Below the pieces are notes generated by a model. That model ran no database searches. It saw nothing but the letters and a program-made list of their open reading frames with translations, and was not told the origin of the DNA. 64,000 nt of DNA from Thiomonas sp. FB-Cd (GTDB taxonomy: Bacteria > Pseudomonadota > Gammaproteobacteria > Burkholderiales > Burkholderiaceae_C): NCBI RefSeq assembly GCF_000733775.1, contig NZ_JPOE01000002.1, positions 744,001 through 808,000 of the forward strand, given 5' to 3'. Both the position numbers and the translations under genes were made by a program. Below, in pieces: positions 8,475 through 17,630 of this stretch (its first letter is position 1; every line of letters begins with the position of its first letter).

Positions 8475-9596
8475 ATGCAGTGGCAAGCCACCGATGAGCA
8501 GCGCCAACTGGCCGACGCCTTGCAGCGATTCATCCAGCGCGACTATCCGTTCGAGCAGCGCCGGGCCCTGAGTGCGGGCAGTGGGTTCAGCGCCCATGCC
8601 TGGGGCTTGCTGGCGCAACTCGGCATCACCGCTCTGCTCGTGCCCGAGACCCATGGGGGTTTGGGCGCGAGCGCGCAAGACGGCCTGCACGCTGTGCAGG
8701 TCCTTGCGCCTGCACTGCCGCTGGAGCCGGTTGTTGCCAGCAGCCTGCTTGCCACGCACTTGCTGGGCATGGCGGCCGGCCCCGTGGCGCATCAATGGTT
8801 GCCGCGCATGGCTGAGGGCAAGGCCATTGCCACGCCAGCGCACTTCGAGGTGGAGACGGGCTTTGCCACGGAGCAGCCGCACACAAGGGCTGATCGCACC
8901 GGTCTCGGCTATGCGCTTTCCGGAGCCAAGACGCTGGTGCTGCAGGCGCCATTTGCTGATGTGTTGCTCGTGTCGGCGCGCACGCCTGACGACACTGTGG
9001 CGTGGTTTGCCGTGGAGCGCGATCGCGCTGGTGTGAGCGTGCAGGACTACCCCTTGCTGGACGGGCAGCGTGCCGCTGACGTGCAGTTTGACGCCGTGCA
9101 GTTGCCTCCCGAGGCTCGCCTGGGTCATGCAGGCCAGGGCGCGGCGATGCGCGATGGCTTGCGTGACCTCTGGCTGGCAGCGCTGTGCGCAGAAGCTGTG
9201 GGACTGCTGCAGGCCACGCTGGATGCAACCGTTGCTTACCTCAACACCCGCCAGCAATTTGGCCAGCCCATCGGGCGGTTCCAGGCTCTGCAGCACCGCG
9301 CCGTGGACATGTGGATGGAAGTCGAGCAGGCGCGCTCCATGGCCCTGCTGGCCGCCGGGCTTGCGAGCCATCAGGATGTCGGGGTTCGTGCGCAGGTGCT
9401 CACCGCGAGCAAGGCCCGGGTGGGCCAGGCATGCCGCTTCGTCTCGCAACAGGCCGTGCAGTTGCATGGTGGCATGGGCATGACCGATGAAATGCAAGTC
9501 AGTCACTGGTTCAAGCGCCTGACGACAATCGAGCTCTGGCTGGGCGACAGTGACGCCCAACTGCAGCGCTTTGCCCGCGGCGCGCGCGCCGCCTGA
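8475..9596 (+). CDS. acyl-CoA dehydrogenase, short partner form
   Basis: 373-aa acyl-CoA dehydrogenase-like protein with AGAGGA placed just upstream of ATG 8475. The N-terminal domain (TDEQRQLADALQRFIQRDYP), a middle beta domain and the C-terminal helical region (RQQFGQPIGRFQALQHR, then QLHGGMGMTDEMQVSHWFKR) are recognisable. The usual C-terminal GGxxE catalytic motif is not evident, and the middle-domain flavin motif is weak. This is typical of the partner subunit in heteromeric dehydrogenase pairs. It sits between the full-length dehydrogenase and the zinc alcohol dehydrogenase. Confidence 0.9.
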   Translation: MQWQATDEQRQLADALQRFIQRDYPFEQRRALSAGSGFSAHAWGLLAQLGITALLVPETHGGLGASAQDGLHAVQVLAPALPLEPVVASSLLATHLLGMAAGPVAHQWLPRMAEGKAIATPAHFEVETGFATEQPHTRADRTGLGYALSGAKTLVLQAPFADVLLVSARTPDDTVAWFAVERDRAGVSVQDYPLLDGQRAADVQFDAVQLPPEARLGHAGQGAAMRDGLRDLWLAALCAEAVGLLQATLDATVAYLNTRQQFGQPIGRFQALQHRAVDMWMEVEQARSMALLAAGLASHQDVGVRAQVLTASKARVGQACRFVSQQAVQLHGGMGMTDEMQVSHWFKRLTTIELWLGDSDAQLQRFARGARAA

Positions 9597-9615
9597 AACT
9601 GTTCGGAGAATCATC

Positions 9616-10734
9616 ATGCCTGCACGCAGCGCCCGCGCCGTGGTCTGTCGCGGACTGGATCGCCCATTCGAGGTCGAGACAATCCGCGTCGACCCGCCGC
9701 GCCAAAACGAAGTCACAATCCGCGTTGCCGCGTGCGGCGTGTGCCACAGCGACTTGTCGGCCACCAACGGCACCATTGGGATGGCGCCTCCCCTGGTGCT
9801 TGGGCACGAGGGTGCGGGCGTTGTCGTCGAGGTGGGTGACGGCGTGCGCGAACTGGCCGTTGGCGACCATGTCGTGAGTTCCTTTGTAAGCATGTGCGGG
9901 CACTGCCGCTACTGCCAGACAGGGCGCCCGCAGCTATGCGACCAGGCCGCGCGCGCACTGAGCACGCTGCCTGACGGCACGGTGCGCACGTTTGATGCCT
10001 CCGGGCAGCCGCTAAGCGTGTTTTCCGGCTGCGGCGTCATGGCCGAGTACGCCACTTTGCACGTGGACAACGTGGTGAAGATCGACCCTGCGATGCCCCT
10101 GGAGCCCGCCTGCCTGATTGCCTGTGGGGTGATGACGGGCGTGGGTGCAGCCGTCAATACCGCGCGTGTGCAACCAGGCTCGACCGTTGCCATATTCGGC
10201 TGCGGTGGCGTGGGGCTGAGTGCGATCCAGGGCTGCGCCATCGCAGGAGCGACAACGATTGTGGCCGTGGATACTGTGGCGCACAAGCTTGATTTTGCCC
10301 GCCTGTTCGGCGCCACCCACACGATTGACGCGAGCCGCGAGCCACAGGTGGTCAAGGCTGTCAAACGTGCGACGGATGGCGGGGTTGATTACGCGTTTGA
10401 ATGTGTCGGCTCGGGCCAACTCGTCGCCCAGGCTTACGGCTGTGTGCGCAAGGGCGGCACGGCCGTGGTGGTCGGAGTCGCCGCACAAAGCGACACCACC
10501 TCCGTGCGCACGGCGAGCCTGACCTTTGAGGAAAAAACGTTGACCGGCAGCTATTACGGCTCGGCACGGCCCCGGCAGGATTTTCCGCGCCTCATTGCAC
10601 TGTATCGGCGCGGTGTCCTCAAGATCGACGAACTCATCACACGGCGCTATGGCATTGAGGAGGCCGCTCTTGCATTTGCCGACATGCAGGCCGGGCGCAA
10701 CGCACGTGGCGTGATTGTCTTCGAGGCATCCTGA
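9616..10734 (+). CDS. zinc-dependent alcohol dehydrogenase (MDR superfamily)
   Basis: 372-aa NAD(P)-dependent medium-chain alcohol dehydrogenase. Catalytic zinc ligands are seen in ACGVCHSD and LGHEGAGVV; the four-Cys structural zinc loop is CGHCRYCQTGRPQLC; the Rossmann motif is GCGGVGLSAIQG. GGAGAA lies upstream of the ATG at 9616, 19 bp after the preceding stop. In this operon it probably oxidises an alcohol intermediate on the way to an acyl-CoA, but the substrate cannot be read. Its length and architecture are closest to class III-like and NDMA-dependent enzymes. Confidence 0.94.
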   Translation: MPARSARAVVCRGLDRPFEVETIRVDPPRQNEVTIRVAACGVCHSDLSATNGTIGMAPPLVLGHEGAGVVVEVGDGVRELAVGDHVVSSFVSMCGHCRYCQTGRPQLCDQAARALSTLPDGTVRTFDASGQPLSVFSGCGVMAEYATLHVDNVVKIDPAMPLEPACLIACGVMTGVGAAVNTARVQPGSTVAIFGCGGVGLSAIQGCAIAGATTIVAVDTVAHKLDFARLFGATHTIDASREPQVVKAVKRATDGGVDYAFECVGSGQLVAQAYGCVRKGGTAVVVGVAAQSDTTSVRTASLTFEEKTLTGSYYGSARPRQDFPRLIALYRRGVLKIDELITRRYGIEEAALAFADMQAGRNARGVIVFEAS

Positions 10735-10768
10735 GCAGCGCGCCTTCGGTCCCCCTTCGGAACTTCCC

Positions 10769-11632
10769 ATGCAAAATTTCGACAATAGAACTGCCGTGAT
10801 CACGGGCGCCGCAAGTGGCATTGGTCTGGCTCTTGCGAAGCAGGCGGCCAGCCGAGGCATGAACCTGGTCCTGGCCGACCTTGACGCGGACAAGCTGCAG
10901 CACGCTGCCGTTTCCCTGAACTTGCCGGATGCGCGTGTTCTGTTGCAGATCACAGATGTCAGCCGCGAGGCTGAAGTCGCCGCACTCGCCGCAGCCAGCT
11001 TTGCCCGCTTTGGTGCGGTGCACCTGCTGTGCAACAACGCGGGGGTGGGCTACAGCCGCCTCGTCACTGAGCACAGCACAGCGGATTGGGATTGGGTGCT
11101 CGGCGTGAATCTGATGAGCGTGGTGCATGCAATCCGACATTTCGTGCCGCGCATGCAGCAGCAGGCCCAGGACAGCCATGTCGTCAATACGGCCTCGGCC
11201 GCGGGTTTGATATCCAGTCCCGGCATGGCAGCCTACAACGTTAGCAAGCACGGGGTCGTGACCCTGTCCGAGACCCTGTATGCGGAGCTTGCCGAGCAGC
11301 AGTCGCGCGTGAAGGTTTCGGTTCTTTGTCCCGCCTGGGTGCCCACAGGGATCCACCAAAGCGCTCGCCACCGACCTCCGCGCTACGGTGTCGAAGCCGA
11401 AATCTCGCCGCAATCGGCCGCTTATGCGGCGCGCATGGCGCAGGCCGTGCAATCCGGGCGACTGACGGCGGACGACATTGCGCGCATGACCTTTGCTGCC
11501 GTCGAGCAGGGGACGTTCTATATCGTTCCGCATCGCAAGATCTTGCAGGCTGTGGAGTTGCGCTGTCAGGATATCGTGCAGGGACGCAATCCCACGCCTT
11601 TGGCGCCGCCCGCCTCGGAGGGATCCCGATGA
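10769..11632 (+). CDS. short-chain dehydrogenase/reductase (SDR)
   Basis: 287-aa classical SDR. It carries the NAD(P) motif TGAASGIGLALA near the N-terminus, the NNAG motif (LLCNNAGVGYS), the catalytic Ser in NTASAAGLIS and the YxxxK pair in AAYNVSKHGV. An acidic residue after the second beta strand (VLADLDADK) suggests preference for NAD(H). The stop overlaps the next start as ATGA, indicating translational coupling. It probably interconverts a hydroxyl and a keto group of the operon's substrate. Confidence 0.93.
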   Translation: MQNFDNRTAVITGAASGIGLALAKQAASRGMNLVLADLDADKLQHAAVSLNLPDARVLLQITDVSREAEVAALAAASFARFGAVHLLCNNAGVGYSRLVTEHSTADWDWVLGVNLMSVVHAIRHFVPRMQQQAQDSHVVNTASAAGLISSPGMAAYNVSKHGVVTLSETLYAELAEQQSRVKVSVLCPAWVPTGIHQSARHRPPRYGVEAEISPQSAAYAARMAQAVQSGRLTADDIARMTFAAVEQGTFYIVPHRKILQAVELRCQDIVQGRNPTPLAPPASEGSR

Positions 11633-12612
11633 AAGCACTGATGTGCAAGGCCTATGGGCCCATTGCGGATTTGCGTGTCGAGAGCGTCCCCGATCCGGTT
11701 GCCGGTGCGGGACAGGTCGTGGTGAACGTGAAGGCCTGTGCGCTGAATTTCCCCGATGGGCTCATCGTCCAGGGCCTCTATCAGGTAAAGCCGCCCCTGC
11801 CCTTTTCACCCGGGGCCGAGTTCGCGGGCACCATCACGCAAGTTGGCGAAGGCGTGGCGGGGTATGCAGCAGGCGACGCCGTGATCGCGTTCGCGGGGCA
11901 CGGCGGGTTGGCTGAGCGCTGTGCGGTCGATGCCCGGCGCATCATGCCCTTGCCCAAGGGCATGGATTTCGAGCAGGGCGCTGCCTTCATGCTGACGTAT
12001 GGCACGGCCATCCACGCACTGAAGGACGTGGCGCAATTGCAAAGCGGAGAGAGCGTTGCGGTGCTGGGAGCTGCAGGTGGCGTTGGCCTGGCCGCAGTCG
12101 ACGTGGCCAAGGCGATGGGTGCAAGGGTCATCGCGGCCGCCTCGGACGACACCAAGCTCGGCCTTGCCCGTGAGCACGGCGCCGATGTGCTTGTCAATTA
12201 CGCCAGCGAGGACTTGCGCAAACGGCTACTGGAATTCACCGACGGCCGTGGTGCAGACGTGGTGCTCGACCCGGTGGGCGGCGCCTACTCGGAGGCGGCG
12301 TTACGCGCCACCGCGTGGCGTGGTCGCTTCCTTGTTGTGGGTTTCGCCAGCGGCGACATTCCTCGCATTCCCCTCAACCTGGCATTGCTCAGCGAGCGCC
12401 AGATCCTGGGGGTGTACTGGGGTGAGGCGATTCAGCGCAGCCCAGCCCAACATGCCGCCAATGTGGGGCAACTTCTGGACTGGTTCGGGGCCGCCCGCGT
12501 GCGCCCGGCCATTACCGAACGTGTTGCCTTGGATCAGGCCGCGCAGGCGATCACAAAACTCAGTCGGCGCGAGGCGATGGGCAAAATCGTGGTGGTCATG
12601 AGCGCCGCCTGA
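11629..12612 (+). CDS. NADPH:quinone oxidoreductase-like MDR protein
   Basis: 327-aa zinc-free medium-chain reductase. The N-terminal GroES-like domain starts MKALMCKAYGP; the nucleotide-binding motif is VLGAAGGVGLAAVDVAKAMGA; GRGADVVLDPVGG is the usual QOR segment. The zinc-binding Cys and His are absent, as expected for the quinone oxidoreductase/enoyl reductase branch. The ATG at 11629 overlaps the SDR stop, and GGAGGGAT is upstream. It is the last gene of the acyl-CoA operon and may reduce an enoyl-CoA or a quinone. A tnpB element follows at once. Confidence 0.92.
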   Translation: MKALMCKAYGPIADLRVESVPDPVAGAGQVVVNVKACALNFPDGLIVQGLYQVKPPLPFSPGAEFAGTITQVGEGVAGYAAGDAVIAFAGHGGLAERCAVDARRIMPLPKGMDFEQGAAFMLTYGTAIHALKDVAQLQSGESVAVLGAAGGVGLAAVDVAKAMGARVIAAASDDTKLGLAREHGADVLVNYASEDLRKRLLEFTDGRGADVVLDPVGGAYSEAALRATAWRGRFLVVGFASGDIPRIPLNLALLSERQILGVYWGEAIQRSPAQHAANVGQLLDWFGAARVRPAITERVALDQAAQAITKLSRREAMGKIVVVMSAA

Positions 12613-12746
12613 ACATATGCCCGCGCATTCCCCTTCCTCGCCCGGCCCGACGCACAGCGTCGCTCAGGCGAAGCCGACCGGGCAGGAGGGGGTCAAGCGG
12701 GCGGTTTTCGCTTGTTGTTCCTCGCGAGGCTGGATAAAATACCAGC

Positions 12747-14041
12747 ATGCAACGGCGCAAAGTCACGCTCAAGCTGTATCCCAATGCCGCGCAAGCTGCG
12801 CGGCTTGAGGCGTGGACGCGGCTGCACTGCGAGTTGTACAACGCGGCACTGGAAGAGCGCATCGACGCGTGGCGCAAGGCCAGGAAGTCCATCTCTTACG
12901 ACGAGCGGCAGAACGTCCTGCCACAGATCAAGGCCGATCGGCCTGAGCTCAACGAACTCGGCAGCCATGCCTTGCAGCAGACGCTGCGGCGTCTGGATCT
13001 CGCCTTCCAGTCGTTCTTTCGCCGGGTCAAAGCTGGTCAAACGCCCGGATTCCCGCGGTTCAAGGCCGCCAAGCGGTTCGCGGGCTTTGCCTAACCCGAC
13101 CCGGCTGGCTGGAAGCGCATGCAGCACGGCGGCCGTGGTGCCACGCTGCGCTTGGGAAGCGGCGAGGCTGCGATGTCCATTCGGGCGCGCGGCCGTCACC
13201 GCTTCGGCGATCAGGCAAAACCCAACGACATCACCCTCACGCGCAAAGGTGGTGGGTGGTTCGTGTCGGTGACGCTGCGCGTGCCCGATGCGGCCTGTGC
13301 GCGTGAGCGCACCGCTGATTTTCGACGCGGCGTGGATTTCGGGATCAACGACTGGGCGACGTTCGACGAGGGTCCGCCCATCGCGAACCCGCGCTGGCTG
13401 CGCGAGGAACTGCCGCGCCTTGCCGCGCTGCAGCGGCAGCGCGCCAGGAAGAAGAAGGGATCGTTGCGCTTCAAACGGCTCGGGCGTCGCATTGCACAAC
13501 TGCACGATCGCATCGGCAACCTGCGCCGGGACTTCGTGAACAAGGAAACAACCAAGCTGGTGCGGCAATGCGCCGTCCTGGCGACTGAGCAACTGGCTCC
13601 GAAGACCATGAGCCGCAGCGCGAAGGGCACGGTGGATGCACCGGGCCGTCGCGTGCGGCAAAAGGCCGGACTCAACCGGGAGATCCTCTCGGCAGGGTTC
13701 GGCATGGTGCATCCGATGCTGGCGTACAAAGCGGAAGAAGCTGGTACGCGCCTGCACCTGAGCAACACGCCAACACGCGCCAGCTCAAACCGTCGCAACG
13801 CTGCGCGGCGTGCTGGGAACTTGTTCCCAAGACGTTGGCGCAGCGTGTGCATGTGTGCCCGCAGTGCGGGCACACGGCCCCGCGCGACCGCAACAGCGCA
13901 ATGGTGGTTCTCATCGACGCGCACAACACGCAGGACACGCCTGGGACGGGCGTGGCGGCGAGACCCAAACCTCTGCCACGGCAACGTGGCAAGTCCAGGT
14001 CTGTGACCCGCGAAACCCCCGCTACAACGCCATGCGTTTAG
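12747..14041 (+). pseudogene. tnpB: tnpB RNA-guided nuclease (IS605 OrfB family), broken twice
   Basis: TnpB cleaves DNA with an omega RNA and promotes element retention. The N-terminus MQRRKVTLKLYPNAAQAARL is typical. Reading stops at an in-frame TAA (13092-13094) in FAGFA*PDPAGWK, and the same frame resumes at once. A second lesion is an 8-bp tandem duplication, CAACACGC twice (13763-13778), which throws the C-terminus out of frame. Removing one copy restores SNTRQLKPSQRCAACWEL and the zinc-finger and RuvC end VCPQCGHTAPRDRNSAMV, ending at 14041. Catalytic Asp in VDFGIND, Glu in LATEQLAP and Asp in RDRN are otherwise kept, so inactivation looks recent. A -10-like GATAAAAT lies just before the start. 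Confidence 0.9.
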
Positions 14042-14057
14042 CGGCGGGAGAGTTCAT
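14019..14057 (+). repeat. right-end hairpin of the tnpB element, copy 1
   Basis: 39 bp identical to 16074-16112. CCGCTA and TAGCGG pair around a 14-nt loop, CAACGCCATGCGTT; the outer 3' arm GCGGGAGAGTTCAT is unpaired here because the 5' side reads CGAAACCC. In tnpB elements this end also forms the 3' end of the omega RNA. Confidence 0.75.
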
Positions 14058-14199
14058 TGGGCGATCCGGCTCAGGCGCTGGACGCCGGGCCTTGGGGTCC
14101 GAACGGCTCTCAAACGCTTGATGCGCGCACCGCGATGAGCATGATCTGTCTCGGCAAGCTCCGGGAACGGTATGCTTTGTTCCTTTGCTGCTCAACACG

Positions 14200-15022
<823 letters not shown>

Positions 15023-15105
15023 GCGCGTGCGTCGTCGCAAGACGCCCGCGGCATCCTGCAGTCATTCAATTTACCGCTTCGCCTGACCTTCACGTCCAAC
15101 GACCC

Positions 15106-16053
15106 ATGACAGACCGTCCGCCCCCGATCAAAGCCGGCTCTCGTGGCCTGCTGCGCCTGATCTCGCCCTCGGGTGCCGTACCCGAGCCGGATCGCGTCCA
15201 TCGCGCGCAAGAGCGCCTCCAGGAGCTTGGCTTTCGCGTCCAGCTCGACTCCAACGCGCTGAGCCGCGTGCAACGCTTTTCCGGCACCGACACCCAGCGC
15301 GTGCAAGCCCTGCACCGGGCAGCGCGCGGCACGGCGCGTGTTGTGATGGCGACCCGAGGGGGCTATGGTCTGTCGCGCATTCTTCACAAGCTCGACTATG
15401 CGTTGCTGCGCGACGGCATCAACCAGCGGCGACAGTTCTGGGTGGGCCATAGCGATTTCAGCGCCCTGCAGCTTGCCGTGCTGGCGCAGACAGGAGCTGT
15501 GACCTACAGCGGACCCATGGCGGCTTATGACTTTGGCGCCGAAAAGCTCGACGACATCACGGTGGATAGCTTTCTCGACGCGTTGGACGGCAGCCAGGAG
15601 GCCATCGGCTTTGCCTGCGACGACGCACCACGCGGGCTTGATCGCGCAGGCGTGCTGTGGGGTGGCAACCTCAGTCTGGTCACCGGCCTCATCGGTACGC
15701 CCTACCTGCCCAAGGCGCGCGGCGTGTTGTTTTTGGAGGACGTGGCTGAGCAGCCGTATCGCGTCGAACGCATGTTCGCCCAGCTCCTCCTAGCGGGCGT
15801 GTTGCAACGCCAGAAGGCAGTCGTCCTCGGAGCGTTCACGGACTATCGGCTGAGCGCCCATGACGCCGGCTTTGACCTCGCAAGCGCAGTGGCTTGGCTG
15901 CGCTCGCAGCTCAAGGAGTCTGGCGTGCCGGTGGTCACCGGGTTGCCCTTTGGGCACGTCCGAACGAAGCTTACCTTGCCGCACGGGGCGCGCTGCCGTC
16001 TGGTGCGCGATGGCAGCGAGGCCTATCTGGTGTTCCCGCATGGGCATGACTAA
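15106..16053 (+). CDS. ldcA: LD-carboxypeptidase (muramoyltetrapeptide carboxypeptidase)
   Basis: 315-aa S66-family serine peptidase that removes the terminal D-Ala from the tetrapeptide stem during peptidoglycan recycling in the cytoplasm. The nucleophile Ser116 lies in VGHSDFSAL; upstream MATRGGYGLSRIL and downstream GVLWGGNLSLVTGLIGTPYLP are family signatures, with the His in GLPFGHVRTKLTLPHG. The start is set at ATG 15106 (MTDRPPPIKAG), which gives the usual family length. It follows tadA by 83 bp and ends 8 bp before a perfect palindrome. Confidence 0.92.
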   Translation: MTDRPPPIKAGSRGLLRLISPSGAVPEPDRVHRAQERLQELGFRVQLDSNALSRVQRFSGTDTQRVQALHRAARGTARVVMATRGGYGLSRILHKLDYALLRDGINQRRQFWVGHSDFSALQLAVLAQTGAVTYSGPMAAYDFGAEKLDDITVDSFLDALDGSQEAIGFACDDAPRGLDRAGVLWGGNLSLVTGLIGTPYLPKARGVLFLEDVAEQPYRVERMFAQLLLAGVLQRQKAVVLGAFTDYRLSAHDAGFDLASAVAWLRSQLKESGVPVVTGLPFGHVRTKLTLPHGARCRLVRDGSEAYLVFPHGHD

Positions 16054-16060
16054 GCGACAT

Positions 16061-16112
16061 ATGAACTCTCCCGCCGCTACAACGCCATGCGTTTAGCGGC
16101 GGGAGAGTTCAT
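16061..16112. repeat. perfect 19-bp palindrome related to the tnpB right end, copy 2
   Basis: Arms 16061-16079 and 16094-16112 are exact reverse complements around the 14-nt loop CAACGCCATGCGTT. Its last 39 bp (16074-16112) are identical to the right end of the tnpB element at 14019-14057. Unlike copy 1, the 5' arm pairs along its whole length. It sits 8 bp after the ldcA stop and directly against the truncated hemerythrin gene. No T-run follows on either strand, so an intrinsic terminator role is not supported. Confidence 0.85.
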
Positions 16113-16367
16113 CAGAGATGGCAGCGATTGCGGGCGAACCTTGATCCAATCGCGGCCGGCGCTTCATCGAGCCTGGAGGCCTTGAGCGTGGAAGCCTTCG
16201 TCCAGCTTTACGAGAGGCATATCGCATGCGAGGAAAGCGAATTGCTGCCGCTCGCAAAACGCATATTGAGTGAGCTGGAACTCGATCACGTCGGGCGCTC
16301 GATGCGAGAGCGGCGCGGGATCCACGCCATCGATGGACTTGATCAACAGGCAAGTCGAGTCGGATGA
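16113..16367 (+). pseudogene. hemerythrin HHE-domain protein, 5' part missing
   Basis: An open frame begins inside the palindrome and at once reads hemerythrin-like sequence (QRWQRLRANLDPIAAG, then AFVQLYERHIACEESELLPL and SELELDHVGRSMRERRGI). This is the C-terminal half of a four-helix iron-binding hemerythrin domain, with the His and Glu ligands of HIACEE present but the N-terminal helices absent. The only initiation options are rare codons such as TTG 16128. I read it as a gene whose 5' half was removed at the palindrome. It overlaps the next hemerythrin-like gene by ATGA. Confidence 0.75.
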
Positions 16368-16762
16368 AGACGACCCCGGACCTCGAAGGCCAGCACAGGG
16401 AGATGTTGGATGTGCTGCAGCAGGAGCGACTGGCATTACTCACCGGTGACATTGGGGCTGCGCGCAATTTGCTCGATCGCTTGCATCTGCTGCAGCAGGA
16501 TCACATCGCGCATGAGGAGGCGGAGCTGATTCCGCGCCTTCCCCCGCTCGCGCGTTGGCCCGCCAAGGTGTATCTCGCCGAACACAGCAAACTCGGGGCA
16601 ATGCTTGCCGAGCTGCGCACAGCCTTGGCGCCACTCCCCGCTCAGGTATCCGATGCGAGCACGCGGTTAATGCTCATTGATGCGCACATGCCTTTCAAGC
16701 ACGTGCTCGAGCATCATTTCGAGCGGGAAGAAAAAGGACTGTTCCTCGAGCTCCACGGCTGA
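16364..16762 (+). CDS. hemerythrin-like domain protein
   Basis: 132-aa four-helix hemerythrin-like protein. Candidate di-iron ligands lie in EGQHREML (near residue 11), DHIAHEEAELIPRL (around 47-51) and HVLEHHFEREEKGLF (around 117-122). Such proteins bind O2 or NO, or store iron; the nearby nitrate respiration cluster makes NO or O2 sensing plausible, but this is not shown. The ATG at 16364 overlaps the TGA of the truncated hemerythrin gene, so it was probably translationally coupled to it. Confidence 0.8.
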   Translation: MKTTPDLEGQHREMLDVLQQERLALLTGDIGAARNLLDRLHLLQQDHIAHEEAELIPRLPPLARWPAKVYLAEHSKLGAMLAELRTALAPLPAQVSDASTRLMLIDAHMPFKHVLEHHFEREEKGLFLELHG

Positions 16763-16873
16763 TGGGAACGCTTTTCCCCTTCTGCTGTGGCGCGCGTTGC
16801 CGATCGGCGTATTGCAGCGCTGTTGCACGCGCGGCCTGCCCCTGCGTGGTGTCCAAAGGGCGAGGCGCCCGAC

Positions 16874-17515
16874 TTAAACCTGTGTGACGAAAGCCGTTGG
16901 ATCGGGGCGTTGCCGGATGGGCTTTGGCTTTTGCACCGTGCCCACCGCTATAAAGCACACAGCCCGTTCGGACTCCCCAAGCTTGAAGAACTGCCGTAGG
17001 CAGGGTGTTTGCAGCGCTTGCCCGCTGACAAGGCCACTGCCGAGCCCTTCGGCGTGGGCGCTCAGCAGCATGTTCTGGATCGCGCAACCAAGCGAGATGA
17101 GCCGTTCCTGCACGGAAACGTCAGGCTGCTCGTCATCCCCCTCGCGTACAACGGCCAGAGCGAGAAAAGGTGCGCGCTCGGCCTTATTCCGCGCCTCAGC
17201 AAGCTCGAGATCACTGGCCTTGGGGTCCCGATCGCGCAAGGCCGTCGCGAAGGCGTCGCCCAGGGCAGCGCGGCTTGCCTTGGAAACGACCACGAAACGC
17301 CAAGGCAAGATGCAGCGATGATCAGGCGCGGCTGCCGCCGCCCGAAACATCGCCTGGACTTGCGCATCGTTCGGCCCGGGCTCATGCAGCCGCTTGGGCG
17401 CAAACTGCTGCCGCGTTTGGATCAATGTTGCAGCGAATTCGGCGTACACGCTGGCCTCAATGGCAGGATGGACAGGACTCGGCCCAGAGGATAAGGGTTT
17501 TGGCTGCTCGGGCAT
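16874..17515 (-). CDS. nitroreductase family protein
   Basis: 213-aa FMN-dependent nitroreductase-fold protein. Features are a flavin-contact segment AAAAAPDHRCILPWRFVVVS near residues 57-76, CAIQNMLLSAHAEGLGSGLVSG and the C-terminal AVCFIAVGTVQKPKP. The substrate is not predictable; relatives reduce nitro groups, quinones or flavin. The frame is open further upstream to 17989 but the family begins at MPEQPKPLSSG (start 17515). It is the last gene of the leftward nar run, 115 bp after the parvulin gene, so it may be cotranscribed. Confidence 0.85.
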   Translation of the reverse strand: MPEQPKPLSSGPSPVHPAIEASVYAEFAATLIQTRQQFAPKRLHEPGPNDAQVQAMFRAAAAAPDHRCILPWRFVVVSKASRAALGDAFATALRDRDPKASDLELAEARNKAERAPFLALAVVREGDDEQPDVSVQERLISLGCAIQNMLLSAHAEGLGSGLVSGQALQTPCLRQFFKLGESERAVCFIAVGTVQKPKPIRQRPDPTAFVTQV

Positions 17516-17630
17516 CGACTGCGACCTTCTGCTTCGGAGAAAAACCGGACCATGCAGCTGCGATGGGCTTACCACGTGCAAGCGCGCATCCACCTGGCCA
17601 AACCACACGCACCCCATGAGCGCGCGATGA

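Larger units (their letters stand above)
12700..14057 (+). mobile_element. decayed IS200/IS605-group element carrying only tnpB
   Basis: The element holds a broken tnpB and ends at a right-end hairpin finishing GAGAGTTCAT at 14057, defined by the 39-bp match to 16074-16112. No tnpA is present. The left boundary is not visible and is set only approximately. Confidence 0.6.

Noticed and set aside
8037..9893. Minus-strand open frame of 618 codons
   Set aside because: Antisense shadow of the two acyl-CoA dehydrogenase genes.
16061..16112. Bidirectional intrinsic terminator after ldcA
   Set aside because: No T-run on either strand, and sequence identity to the tnpB right end explains the palindrome better.
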